Shown here in pieces: positions 7,393-16,001 of a stretch of 64,000 nt of DNA. The notes under the pieces were generated by a model. That model was not told the DNA's origin, made no database searches, and saw only the letters and a program-made list of their open reading frames with translations. The position numbers and the translations under genes are program-made. Every line of letters begins with the position of its first letter. Position 1 is the stretch's first letter. The stretch spans positions 100,485 through 164,484 of the forward strand of contig NZ_AYMG01000019.1 of NCBI RefSeq assembly GCF_000633455.1, given 5' to 3'. The stretch comes from Pedobacter jeongneungensis. Lineage in GTDB: Bacteria > Bacteroidota > Bacteroidia > Sphingobacteriales > Sphingobacteriaceae.

Positions 7393-8406
7393 TTATTTCA
7401 ACTTCGAAAAATACTTAATTTTCTTAATAAAAAATGCCCAAACAATGCTGTTATTGTATACACCGGTATGTTTGGCGTACTCTTTTTGAATCAATTTTCT
7501 TTTTTTATTTGTTTTTGATAAGGATTTAAGAAAATGCCAGTGTCCTTTAGTTACTGCCATGGTGAATTTTGGTTTTCCGGTGAGTAAAAAGTGCAACCAG
7601 GCAATAAAATCGATAAACATTCGGATGGTAATCCTGAAAATTGCATCACCTGCAGGGAGGTTTTTCTGCATAATGATGAGGTTGTTCCTGAAATTGAGGT
7701 AAGTTTTAAATGGATTTTCCGTCTGTAAAGTTCCGCCGCCAACATGATACACTTCAGCATCCGGACAATACATAATTTTGTAGTTCAGGTTTTTTAAGCG
7801 CCAGCATAGGTCTATTTCTTCCATGTGGGCGAAAAGATCGGCATCCAATCCACCAGCTTCTCTCCAGCATTTGCTTTTAATAAAAAAAGCAGCTCCACTA
7901 GCCCAAAATACCTCTTTTTGTTCATTATATTGACCGTTATCAAACTCATAAACATTAAAAAGCCTTCCACGGCAGAAAGGAAAAGCATAAATATCAAGAT
8001 AACCTCCGGCAGCTCCTGCGTATTCGAACTGGTTTTTGTTCAGTTGCCATTTAATTTTAGGCTGTGCAGCTGCAATCTGGGCATCACTTTCCATTAGGCT
8101 AATGATAGGTTTAATCCAGTTTGGAACAACTTCGACATCCGAATTGAGCAAAATGAAATAATCGGCCTCTACACGTTCTAAAACTTTATTGTAGCCTCCT
8201 GCAAATCCATAGTTCTGATCGTTTTGGATAATTTTAACAGTTGGAAAATTTTCTTGCAAAAATGAAACTGAATCATCTGTTGAGGCATTATCGCCCACAA
8301 CAATTTGTAGGTTATCATATTCGGAAAGCAAAATTCCGGGTAAAAACTGCTTTAAATACGCTTTTCCATTCCAGTTTAAAATTACAACGGCTACTGATGG
8401 GTTCAT
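7393..8406 (-). CDS. Family 2 glycosyltransferase
   Basis: A 337-residue GT2 enzyme with the GT-A start VAVVILNWNGKAYL, the nucleotide-binding VGDNASTDDSV and the metal-binding region FILLNSDVEVVP. EEIDLCWRLKNLNYKIMYCPDAEVYHVGGGT is typical of rhamnosyl- or mannosyl-transferase-like enzymes that build surface glycans. A C-terminal hydrophobic stretch near 265-280 (MFIDFIAWLHFLLTG) may anchor it to the inner membrane. It starts 5 bp after a lipid-A-type acyltransferase, so both likely act on envelope lipids or glycans. Donor and acceptor are unknown. Confidence 0.88.
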   Translation of the reverse strand: MNPSVAVVILNWNGKAYLKQFLPGILLSEYDNLQIVVGDNASTDDSVSFLQENFPTVKIIQNDQNYGFAGGYNKVLERVEADYFILLNSDVEVVPNWIKPIISLMESDAQIAAAQPKIKWQLNKNQFEYAGAAGGYLDIYAFPFCRGRLFNVYEFDNGQYNEQKEVFWASGAAFFIKSKCWREAGGLDADLFAHMEEIDLCWRLKNLNYKIMYCPDAEVYHVGGGTLQTENPFKTYLNFRNNLIIMQKNLPAGDAIFRITIRMFIDFIAWLHFLLTGKPKFTMAVTKGHWHFLKSLSKTNKKRKLIQKEYAKHTGVYNNSIVWAFFIKKIKYFSKLK

Positions 8407-8411
8407 TCTTT

Positions 8412-9284
8412 TTATTCGGGTTTAAATTTCCAGCGCTTATGGCTCCAGAGCCAGTATTGTGGCTGTTCTTTTATAATGTTTTCTAAAAATTTAAAGTGCA
8501 GGTCAGTAATCTCAAATTCGTCCATTTTAGCAGGTTCGAGGCACATGGGCAACACTTCTATATGGTAATAACCTTTTTTTACCACATTTACCTTAAAGTA
8601 ATATATCGGTCTTTTGGTAGATTTTGCAATTTTTTCTACACCTAAAAGTGCTGCAGTAGGTTGATGCAGAAAGTCTACGAAATATTTGGTTTCTTCTCTG
8701 GTAGGGGACTGATCGCTCGCAAAACACAAAAGCGTAGGTTCATTTTTGTAAGCCGCCATGCCGCGTAGCGTTTGTCGCATAGCAATGAAAATGTTTCCAT
8801 ACCTGGTGCGCATACAATCGAACCAGGTTTCGAAAATTTTATTTTTGATGGGTTTAAAAATAACCATGGTTTTAGCCGAAATGCTCAAGCCAAGTGCTAA
8901 AGTGCCTAATTCCCAGTTGCCATAATGGCCTGTACAGGCCAGTACACTTTCTCCGGCTTTAAAATGAACTTCCAATTGTTCCAAGCCTGTAAACTTTACC
9001 CTTTTTAACGTTTCAGCTTTCGAAATACTGGTCATTTTGATGATTTCAAAAATAAGTTCGGCTAAGTACAGGAAGAATTTTTTCTCTATAGCTTTAATTT
9101 CAGTGACAGATTTTTCTGGAAAAGAGTGGGTTAAATTCTGTCTGACAACTTTTTTTCGATAGCCTATAACGTAATAAAGCAGATAATATAGTAATCTTGC
9201 AAAAAAAAACAGCAAAGGCAGGGGGAGCAGCGACAACAGGTATAAAAAAAATACGCCAATGTGCGCAATCCCTCTTTTAATCAT
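8412..9284 (-). CDS. Lysophospholipid/lipid A acyltransferase (LpxL/HtrB-like)
   Basis: A 290-residue member of the lipid A late acyltransferase family, which transfers acyl chains from acyl-ACP to lipid A precursors or related lipids at the inner membrane. An N-terminal membrane segment (about 10-40, IGVFFLYLLSLLPLPLLFFF) is followed by the catalytic HX4E motif in CTGHYGNWELG (about 118-123) and by CFASDQSPTREE. It is first in a two-gene unit with the GT2 gene and divergent from WbqC. Confidence 0.87.
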   Translation of the reverse strand: MIKRGIAHIGVFFLYLLSLLPLPLLFFFARLLYYLLYYVIGYRKKVVRQNLTHSFPEKSVTEIKAIEKKFFLYLAELIFEIIKMTSISKAETLKRVKFTGLEQLEVHFKAGESVLACTGHYGNWELGTLALGLSISAKTMVIFKPIKNKIFETWFDCMRTRYGNIFIAMRQTLRGMAAYKNEPTLLCFASDQSPTREETKYFVDFLHQPTAALLGVEKIAKSTKRPIYYFKVNVVKKGYYHIEVLPMCLEPAKMDEFEITDLHFKFLENIIKEQPQYWLWSHKRWKFKPE

Positions 9285-9323
9285 TATTTTTAAAACGTTT
9301 CAGCTACAAACATAAATTTTCAA

Positions 9324-9935
9324 ATGCAGAATACAGCTATACTTCCATTATTTTATCTTCCACCAGTAGGTTATTTTAGTTTATTGCAAAAGCTTGGGGA
9401 AGATTTTTTAATTGAAAAACATGAACATTTAGCAAAGCAGACTTACCGTAACAGGGCCAGTATTTATTCGCCTAATGGCAAATTGGATATTACCGTCCCT
9501 GTGGTTAAGGGTGCTAAAACACATACGAAAATGAAGGATGTACGGATTAGTTACGATTTTAACTGGCAGCGTTTACATTGGTTGAGTTTAGAAAGTTGCT
9601 ACAGGAGTTCTGCTTATTTCGAGTTTTACGAAGATGAACTATCACGCTTTTACCAAAACAAGTTCGAATTTCTGTTCGATTATAATTTCGAACTTTTAGA
9701 GTGGCTGAACAAAAAACTAAAATTGAATAAAAGTTTTGAGGTAACGAGCGAGTATTTTGATAATATCCAACCAGAATTGGATTTCCGTTCCATTATGAAC
9801 CCTAAAAAACAGGAAGATATTGTAAACAATAAGCCATATTATCAGGTTTTTGAAGATAAACATCAATTCTTACCCAACTTAAGTATTGTTGATCTGTTAT
9901 TTAACCAGGGGCCACAGGCCCGGCTATATTTGTAA
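9324..9935 (+). CDS. WbqC family protein
   Basis: A 203-residue WbqC-like protein (PF08889), a family often encoded in surface-polysaccharide gene clusters and of uncertain enzymatic role. Recognisable parts are the N-terminal LPLFYLPPVGYFSLLQ, the YRNRASIYSPNGKLDITVPV strand pair and DFNWQRLHWLSLESCYRSSAYFEFY. No signal peptide. It is 3 bp upstream of corA and divergent from the acyltransferase/GT2 pair. Confidence 0.82.
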   Translation: MQNTAILPLFYLPPVGYFSLLQKLGEDFLIEKHEHLAKQTYRNRASIYSPNGKLDITVPVVKGAKTHTKMKDVRISYDFNWQRLHWLSLESCYRSSAYFEFYEDELSRFYQNKFEFLFDYNFELLEWLNKKLKLNKSFEVTSEYFDNIQPELDFRSIMNPKKQEDIVNNKPYYQVFEDKHQFLPNLSIVDLLFNQGPQARLYL

Positions 9936-9938
9936 CAT

Positions 9939-11060
9939 ATGGGAAAAAACAAGCCACGCAATCGCCATAAACACTATAAAGTTCCTGCCCCTGGTACCAG
10001 CCCGGGTTTGTACGCCATTGATGAAGAGGCGTTAAAGCCGCTCATTGTATTGCATACTTATAATGATAAAAGTTATAAGAAAACCGAACTGGAAAATATC
10101 AATAACATTGATAAACTGATTGAGAACAAAGATTTTTATTACTGGTTCGATATCAAAGGCCTGGCTGATCCCAATATATTTGAAACCTTATATGCTAAAC
10201 TGGACATTAGCAGGCTCGTGCTTGAAGATATCACCAGTTCATATCAGCGACCCAAACTGGATGAATACGATAATGATAAGTATATTTTTTCAGTAAGCAG
10301 GCATCTATATTTAGGTGAAGATAATGTACTCTGCAATGATCAGATCTCCTTTATTTTATCAGAACGGACACTAATTACCTTTCAGGAAAGTTATGCTGAT
10401 TGTTTCGAACCGGTTAGGAAACGTTTGGAGATAGGCAAGGGTAATATCCGCATCGGTGGCAGCAGTTATTTGATGTATGCCATTATGGATGTAATTGTAG
10501 ATAATTATTTTACGCTTTTGAATTTTTGGGGTGAAGAATTGGATGCAATTGAAGACCGCCTATATGATCATCCTGATAAAAGGATCATGTACGATACACA
10601 GGCCATTAAAAGATCATTAATTACCATAAGGAAAGTAGCATGGCCAGAAAGGGATAAGTTAAATGATATTATCCGTACCGATAGTCCTTTAATATCCGAT
10701 CTGACCAAAACCTATATGAAAGATGCTTATGATCATTGCATCCAGATCATTGATTTTATAGAATCGTTAAAGGAGATTGCCTCAGCCAATATTGATATGA
10801 ATTTATCGATCATCAGCAACCGGATGAACGAAATTATGAAGGTATTGACTATCATTTCGTCCATATTTATTCCATTAACCTTTATTGCAGGGATTTACGG
10901 GATGAACTTCAGCAGGGAAGATCCGGCAACAGGAAAAATACTGAAAGATAACATGCCTGAATTATATGCGGCACATGGTTATTTATACACCTGGATTGTG
11001 ATGGCAGTGATCGCAGTTTTACAGGTGATCTATTTTTGGCGTAAAGGTTGGTTTAAATAA
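9939..11060 (+). CDS. corA: CorA-type magnesium/cobalt transporter
   Basis: A 373-residue CorA family channel for Mg2+ (and often Co2+) with a large cytoplasmic domain and two C-terminal membrane helices. The first helix ends in the selectivity motif GMN (IFIPLTFIAGIYGMNF, about 320-335) and the second is YLYTWIVMAVIAVLQVIYFW, closed by basic residues. The N-terminus is Lys/His-rich (MGKNKPRNRHKHYK). It follows WbqC by 3 bp, and a second, unrelated Mg2+ transporter (MgtE) follows after the parDE module. Confidence 0.93.
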   Translation: MGKNKPRNRHKHYKVPAPGTSPGLYAIDEEALKPLIVLHTYNDKSYKKTELENINNIDKLIENKDFYYWFDIKGLADPNIFETLYAKLDISRLVLEDITSSYQRPKLDEYDNDKYIFSVSRHLYLGEDNVLCNDQISFILSERTLITFQESYADCFEPVRKRLEIGKGNIRIGGSSYLMYAIMDVIVDNYFTLLNFWGEELDAIEDRLYDHPDKRIMYDTQAIKRSLITIRKVAWPERDKLNDIIRTDSPLISDLTKTYMKDAYDHCIQIIDFIESLKEIASANIDMNLSIISNRMNEIMKVLTIISSIFIPLTFIAGIYGMNFSREDPATGKILKDNMPELYAAHGYLYTWIVMAVIAVLQVIYFWRKGWFK

Positions 11061-11078
11061 AACTTTATTTTTAAAATG

Positions 11079-11093
11079 TACCAGTTTTTGGTA
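11079..11093. promoter_or_regulatory. Candidate ParD operator
   Basis: TACCA-GTTTT-TGGTA inverted repeat, 29 bp before the parD ATG. ParD antitoxins usually bind short palindromes in their own promoter, so this is a reasonable autoregulatory site. Not demonstrated. Confidence 0.35.
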
Positions 11094-11121
11094 ACTTTAG
11101 TAATATTTTAAGATTAAAACA

Positions 11122-11373
11122 ATGGGACGAAATACATCTATGGCTTTAGGAGATCATTTTGAAAATTTTGTTGATGAAAGAATTTCCGAAGGAAGATTTA
11201 AAAATGTAAGTGAGGTTATTCGGGCAGGATTAAGATTATTGGAAGATGAAGAAAACAAGATCAAAATTTTAAGAGAAGCGCTTCAGGTGGGAATTGATAG
11301 TGGAATGGTTAAGGATTTTGATCCGAAAAAACATCTTGAAATGTTGAAAGCCAAAAAGAGGAAAAATGGCTAA
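11122..11373 (+). CDS. Type II antitoxin, ParD family
   Basis: An 83-residue antitoxin with the ParD ribbon-helix-helix N-terminus (MGRNTSMALGDHFENFVDERISEGRFKNVSEVIRAGLRLLEDEE, quoted as the region 1-44) that binds DNA, and a C-terminal tail (FDPKKHLEMLKAKKRK) that wraps the toxin. Key features are SMALGDHFENF, the GRFKNVSEVIRAGL helix pair and the Lys-rich end. It overlaps the toxin gene by 8 bp, the usual translational coupling. Confidence 0.92.
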   Translation: MGRNTSMALGDHFENFVDERISEGRFKNVSEVIRAGLRLLEDEENKIKILREALQVGIDSGMVKDFDPKKHLEMLKAKKRKNG

Positions 11374-11668
11374 GTTCTCTCTTAGTAACAAAGCGCTTGA
11401 AGATTTAAGTGAAATTTGGGATTACACTTATGATGTTTGGTCTGAAAATCAAGCAGACAAATATTATAAGTTACTGATTGGATTTTGTACTCAGATTGCA
11501 AAGAAACCTGAAATAGGTAGAAATTATAAGGAGACAAACCAAAATGTATTAGGATTCAAAGCTGGTGAACATATCATTTTCTATCTGATAATTGATAATG
11601 GAGAAATCGAAATAGCTAGAATTTTACATGCTAAGATGGATTTAGGATCTAAAATGTCAGAACTTTAA
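11366..11668 (+). CDS. Type II toxin, RelE/ParE family
   Basis: A 100-residue ParE-like toxin. The family includes gyrase poisons (ParE) and ribosome-dependent RNases (RelE); the partner being ParD suggests the first. Seen are SNKALEDLSEIWDYTYDVWSE at the N-terminus, IAKKPEIGRNYKE, and the C-terminal EHIIFYLIIDNGEIEIARILHAKMD, the standard ParE core. Intact and full length. The module sits between two Mg2+ transporter genes, a plausible later insertion. Confidence 0.92.
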   Translation: MAKFSLSNKALEDLSEIWDYTYDVWSENQADKYYKLLIGFCTQIAKKPEIGRNYKETNQNVLGFKAGEHIIFYLIIDNGEIEIARILHAKMDLGSKMSEL

Positions 11669-11760
11669 TTGTACTGTAAATGGTTAGCATTAAAAATCAA
11701 TTATTGTAAAAAATCAATTTTTAATATTTGTAGCTTTAGGGCGTTTTGGTTAGGTTATAG

Positions 11761-13110
11761 ATGCAGTCATTCGAAATAGATAAAAGCGACGTACTCAAGG
11801 TTAAAAATGCAATTTTAGCTGGTGATGAAACTTTGAAAATAGTTTTAGAGGAATACCATGCCTCAGAAATCGCGATTTTGTTCGAACGTTTGGATAAATC
11901 CGAACAGCGGCATATTATAAACCTTCTTCCGGCAGAGATCGCCTCCGAAATTATTTCGGAAATGGATGAAGAATCCCATCCGGAGGATTTACTCTTTGAG
12001 CTTCACCCCGATAAACGTACCGAAATTGTTGAGGAGCTGGATTATGATGATGCAACAGATATTATTTCGCAACTGGAAGACCACGAGCAGAAAGAAATTC
12101 TGGAAGATCTGACAGAAGATCATGCTTCAGAAATCAGGAACCTTTTAACCTACGACGAAAAAACCGCCGGTGGTTTGATGAACACAGAACTGATTTGTGT
12201 AAACATCAACCTCACCAAAAAAGACGCAATTGACGAGATCATCCGCCAAAGTGAGGAAATGGAGGAGTTTTATACCATTTACGTGGTAGATGACGAGGAG
12301 ATTTTTAAAGGCATTGTTTCGTTAAAAGATATCATCAAAGCAAAACACAATGCCAAAATAACCGAACTGGTTAAAATAGATGCCGTTTATGTTCATCCTG
12401 ATACCGACCAGGAGGAAGTAGCCAACCTGATTTCCCAATATAACTTAACCAGCATTCCGGTAATAGATGAACACCAGAAATTATTGGGAAGGGTAACTTT
12501 CGATGACGTGATCGATGTAATGGAGGCAGAAAGTACCGAAGATATCTTGAAAATTTCAGGGGTATCAGAAGATGAAGAATTAAGTGGTAATTGGGTAGAA
12601 GCGGTGAAATCGCGTTTGCCCTGGTTGATTATCAATCTCGGTACGGCTTTTTTAGCTTCATCGGTAGTGCGTTATTTCGATCCGACCATTAAATTGATCC
12701 CTTCTTTAGCAGCCTACATGACCATTATTGCCGGAATGGGCGGAAATGCGGCCACCCAGGCGCTTGCTGTAACCGTGAGGCGTATTTCACTTTACGATTT
12801 AACAGATAAACAAGCTTACAGAACTGTTTTAAAAGAGTTTACTGTAGGTTTAATCAACGGTGCATCTAACGGATTAATCGTATTTATTTTTGCTTTCTTT
12901 TTCGATGGAAACCCGATGCTTGGTTTAGTTATCTTCCTGGCTATGACGGGTAATCTGATCATTGCAGGCATCACCGGTGCAGGTATCCCGCTTATTTTAA
13001 AAAGGGTAGGTATCGATCCTGCCATTGCATCATCTATAATTATTACTACTTTTACCGACGTTTTTGGTTTCCTGTTAATTTTAGGATTGGCCAGTAAACT
13101 TTTACTATAA
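11761..13110 (+). CDS. mgtE: Magnesium transporter MgtE
   Basis: A 449-residue MgtE channel. It has the cytoplasmic MgtE_N superhelix (about 20-125), paired CBS domains (about 130-250, including FYTIYVVDDEEIFKGIVSLKDII and LTSIPVIDEHQKLLGRVTFDDV) that sense intracellular Mg2+, and five membrane helices from about 280. The pore motif region is TIIAGMGGNAATQALAVTVRR. The length is normal. The start is the ATG at 11761. It is unrelated in sequence to the CorA gene 0.7 kb upstream, so the cell has two Mg2+ routes here. Confidence 0.95.
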   Translation: MQSFEIDKSDVLKVKNAILAGDETLKIVLEEYHASEIAILFERLDKSEQRHIINLLPAEIASEIISEMDEESHPEDLLFELHPDKRTEIVEELDYDDATDIISQLEDHEQKEILEDLTEDHASEIRNLLTYDEKTAGGLMNTELICVNINLTKKDAIDEIIRQSEEMEEFYTIYVVDDEEIFKGIVSLKDIIKAKHNAKITELVKIDAVYVHPDTDQEEVANLISQYNLTSIPVIDEHQKLLGRVTFDDVIDVMEAESTEDILKISGVSEDEELSGNWVEAVKSRLPWLIINLGTAFLASSVVRYFDPTIKLIPSLAAYMTIIAGMGGNAATQALAVTVRRISLYDLTDKQAYRTVLKEFTVGLINGASNGLIVFIFAFFFDGNPMLGLVIFLAMTGNLIIAGITGAGIPLILKRVGIDPAIASSIIITTFTDVFGFLLILGLASKLLL

Positions 13111-13219
13111 TCAGGATCTGCTTGATTTTTGGATTTCGGTATCTTTATCCGAAAGACTGGATACAGCACCTGTTAATTAACTAAGACGAATAAAATTAAA
13201 TCTGTAAAATCTGATCCAC

Positions 13220-14221
13220 ATGCAAACAACAAAACACGATTGGACAAAAGAAGAAATATACGAAATTTACAACAGGCCATTTTTGGATCTGGTTTATGAA
13301 GCTGCTAGCATCCACAGGGAAAATAAAGATTACAATGAAGTTCAGGTAAGTTCATTAATCTCAATCAAAACCGGAGGTTGTGCCGAAGATTGTTCATATT
13401 GCCCGCAAGCTGCCCGTTACCATACCGAATTAGAAGTACAGCCTTTAATGCAGGTTGGCCAGGTGGTTAGTGCTGCAGTTAAAGCTAAAGAAGGTGGCGC
13501 ATCACGTTTATGTATGGGCGCTGCATGGCGCGAAGTACGCGATAACCGCGATTTTGACCGTGTAATTGAAATGGTTAAAGCTGTTAATGATATGGATATG
13601 GAAGTTTGCTGTACTTTGGGTATGCTTACCGAAAGTCAGGCACAACGTTTAGCTGATGCTGGTTTATATGCTTATAACCACAATATTGATACTTCGGAAG
13701 ACGATTATAAACGCATCATCTCAACCAGAACTTATGATGACCGTTTAAATACCATCAAAAACGTACGTAAAGCGAAATTAACAGTTTGTAGCGGAGGTAT
13801 TATCGGCTTAGGTGAAACGGTCGAAGATCGTGTTTCGATGTTGCAGACCTTATCAAACATGGAAAAACACCCTGAATCGGTGCCGGTTAATGCTTTGGTT
13901 CCGGTAAAAGGAACACCATTAGAAAATCAGCCACGTGTTCCAATCTGGGATATGGTAAGGATGATTGCTACAGCGCGTATTGTTATGCCAAACTCAGTAG
14001 TGCGTTTATCCGCAGGTAGAAATGAGATGAGTACTTTAGAGCAGGCTTTTTGTTTTATGGCAGGCGCAAGTTCTATTTTTGCAGGCGATAAATTATTAAC
14101 TACGCCAAATCCTGCTTTTGTAGATGATATGGCGATGTTTGAATTATTAGGCTTAAAAACCCGCGATGCCTTTAAAAATGGCCGCCCGGCGAATACAAGA
14201 GTTGCAGAAGAAGCTGTTTAA
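13220..14221 (+). CDS. bioB: Biotin synthase BioB
   Basis: A 333-residue radical-SAM enzyme that inserts sulfur into dethiobiotin. The 4Fe-4S cluster motif CX3CX2C is visible as GGCAEDCSYCPQ (about 53-60), followed by the GASRLCMGAAWR and GMLTESQAQRLADAGLYAYNHNIDT segments and the 2Fe-2S ligand region (CCTLGM, VCSGGIIGLGE, VRLSAGRNEM). Length and motifs are canonical. No other biotin gene lies nearby. A bidirectional terminator follows. Confidence 0.97.
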   Translation: MQTTKHDWTKEEIYEIYNRPFLDLVYEAASIHRENKDYNEVQVSSLISIKTGGCAEDCSYCPQAARYHTELEVQPLMQVGQVVSAAVKAKEGGASRLCMGAAWREVRDNRDFDRVIEMVKAVNDMDMEVCCTLGMLTESQAQRLADAGLYAYNHNIDTSEDDYKRIISTRTYDDRLNTIKNVRKAKLTVCSGGIIGLGETVEDRVSMLQTLSNMEKHPESVPVNALVPVKGTPLENQPRVPIWDMVRMIATARIVMPNSVVRLSAGRNEMSTLEQAFCFMAGASSIFAGDKLLTTPNPAFVDDMAMFELLGLKTRDAFKNGRPANTRVAEEAV

Positions 14222-14244
14222 TTAAAAATATAACGAAATCAAAT

Positions 14245-14275
14245 AAAAAACGCAGGCTAATAGCCTGCGTTTTTT
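14245..14275. terminator. Bidirectional intrinsic terminator between bioB and the coiled-coil lipoprotein
   Basis: CGCAGGC-TAATA-GCCTGCG stem flanked by six A on the left and six T on the right, located between the two convergent genes. Confidence 0.9.
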
Positions 14276-14280
14276 ATTTA

Positions 14281-14769
14281 TTATTTTATTTTATCTTCCT
14301 GCTTTATTTTTTGATCCTGTTCTGTAATCAATTTATGCTCAGCCTCAATTTTTTTATGCTCTTCCATCAGCTGCTCGTCTTCCTTTTTCATTTTATCATG
14401 GTCAGCTTTAATTTGCTCATCACTATTTCCGCCAGCAGCATGTTCTTTTTCCAAATCAGCATGTAACTTAATAAGCTCGGCATGCTTTTCAATTAATTGC
14501 GTATGTTCTGCCAGTAATTTACCATGCTCAGCTTCAATTTTAGCATGTTTATTGCTCGCTGCTTCTTTTAATTCTCCATGAATTTTAGCAAATTCGGCAT
14601 GGCCGGTTTCTAATTTGGCATGAGCCTCTTCTAAGGTTTTGTGTTCGCTTTCCAGTTTTAAATGTTCTGCTGATAATTCTTTCTCCAATTCGGTATTTTT
14701 ACCACTGCATGCTGCGAAAAACACTGTTGCTGCAAGAACAATAGTTTTAGACATTTTAGTTAATCTCAT
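14281..14769 (-). CDS. Lipoprotein with histidine-periodic coiled coil, function unknown
   Basis: A 162-residue secreted lipoprotein (signal VLAATVFFAAC, lipid Cys21; an alternative start at Met6 also works). The mature part is one long charged helix. His occurs at 36, 43, 50, 57, 64, then 75, 82, 89, 96, 103, 110, then 124, 138, 145. All are in steps of 7 or 14 except one step of 11. Three residues after most His is Leu/Ile/Phe, so His and Leu appear to occupy the two core positions of a heptad coiled coil. It is not a family I can name. Roles such as envelope spacer, metal binding or pH response are possible but unproven. It converges on bioB. Confidence 0.8.
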   Translation of the reverse strand: MRLTKMSKTIVLAATVFFAACSGKNTELEKELSAEHLKLESEHKTLEEAHAKLETGHAEFAKIHGELKEAASNKHAKIEAEHGKLLAEHTQLIEKHAELIKLHADLEKEHAAGGNSDEQIKADHDKMKKEDEQLMEEHKKIEAEHKLITEQDQKIKQEDKIK

Positions 14770-15082
14770 TTTTTAATATTAATTTGTTTAGAAAATTTCC
14801 GTTATTTTTTCACGCAAAAATAACTTTAGCGATACCGGTGAACGCCGATATTCGTATAATCGCAGTCACATCTTCTAAAGAAGACGTTCAGGTTAATAAA
14901 TAAAAATTGGGATATTAAATTTATGCACCAGGGATTGTGCAACTATACTAAGAGCTAAATATTAGCCAAGATAGGTAAAAATATGAATTTTACGAATCAA
15001 GGTTTTCCTTCTTGATAGGCCGACTAAAGCGGGAGTGAAGTCTTTTTGATGATAATTCATTAAGACTAAATGTTAACTCATG
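14770..15082. other. Gap without a recognised gene
   Basis: AT-rich DNA with a short TGCAC/GTGCA hairpin near 14923-14941 and no convincing ORF. The first 60 bp are the promoter side of the coiled-coil lipoprotein. Nothing else recognised. Confidence 0.5.
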
Positions 15083-15112
15083 AAAAAGTCCCGATTAAAA
15101 CCGGGACTTTTT
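15083..15112 (-). terminator. Intrinsic terminator of the ohr gene
   Basis: AAAAAGTCCCG (15083-15093) and CGGGACTTTTT (15102-15112) form an 11-bp stem, giving a T-run on either strand. The only gene ending towards it is ohr on the minus strand. Confidence 0.8.
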
Positions 15113-15183
15113 TGTTTCGGACCATTTGTGGTTCCAGATATTTCTTTCAGCCACAAAATTGAATGGTAAACAGCTATGACACC

Positions 15184-15594
15184 TTATACTGCAGTTACCC
15201 TTACTTCTATATTTCCTTTTGTCGCTTTAGAATATGGGCAGGCCCTATGTGCTTTATCGGCTAAGGATTGTGCTTCTTCATGAGAGATTCCAGGGATATG
15301 TACATCCAGATCTGCCGAAAGCGCAAATGAATTCCCATCCTTATTAAACGAAACCAATACCTTAACATTAGCTTCGCTAACATCAACACCTTCGCGTTCG
15401 GCTATAGAACCTAAGGCACCTAAATAGCACGGTCCCCATGCTGCCGCAAATAATTCTTCAGGGTTGGTTGCACCACCTTGTCCACCCAGTTCTTTTGGTT
15501 TTCTTAAATCGAAATCTAAAATTCCATCACTCGATTTAACGTGTCCGTCTCTTCCTCCAGTAGCTGTTACTTCAGCCGTATATAGCTTTTCCAT
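15184..15594 (-). CDS. ohr: Organic hydroperoxide resistance protein, Ohr/OsmC family
   Basis: A 136-residue thiol peroxidase that reduces organic hydroperoxides to alcohols. The two redox Cys are present in the Ohr context: FAAAWGPCYLGAL (about residue 56) and AHRACPYSKAT (about 120). The length and the N-terminal YTAEVTATGGRDGHVKSSDG favour the Ohr subgroup over OsmC. No OhrR-type regulator is adjacent. The gene has its own terminator and stands alone. Confidence 0.93.
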   Translation of the reverse strand: MEKLYTAEVTATGGRDGHVKSSDGILDFDLRKPKELGGQGGATNPEELFAAAWGPCYLGALGSIAEREGVDVSEANVKVLVSFNKDGNSFALSADLDVHIPGISHEEAQSLADKAHRACPYSKATKGNIEVRVTAV

Positions 15595-16001
15595 AATAAT
15601 ATTCTTAATTGATTTAGATTAACAAATTATAGTTGTCTTTGTTTTTATATACTTCAAAGACTGCTTAAACATACTTTAACGCGTATAAATGACAATTGTA
15701 TGAATAACTTACAGTCATTTCATGTAAAAAACCACATGTTTCATCAGCTCATAAGCCTCTAAAAATCCAGATTAAATGAGTACAATAATTTATTGTAGGA
15801 TAGACTAGGATAATTTAAATAGGCTTAAAAATCAGTTGATTACAGTTATTGTATTCTATTAATTCGGTGAAAGTAAATGGTTTATTATACTCATTTATTG
15901 GTATCGGGTTTCGTGTAAAAAAACGCTGCTTTATCTTGACACCAAAGCGCTGAACATACTAAAACGATATTTTTATATCATAACTGTTTAAAATCATCCC
16001 G
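15595..16001. other. Gap between divergent ohr and the T9SS cargo gene
   Basis: About 400 bp of AT-rich DNA that must hold both promoters. I see no ORF, and only a weak CATGT/ACATG hairpin near 15720-15738. Confidence 0.5.

Noticed and set aside
14920..15112. Plus-strand small RNA ending at the 15083-15112 terminator
   Set aside because: The terminator is fully explained by ohr on the minus strand and no plus-strand promoter was found.
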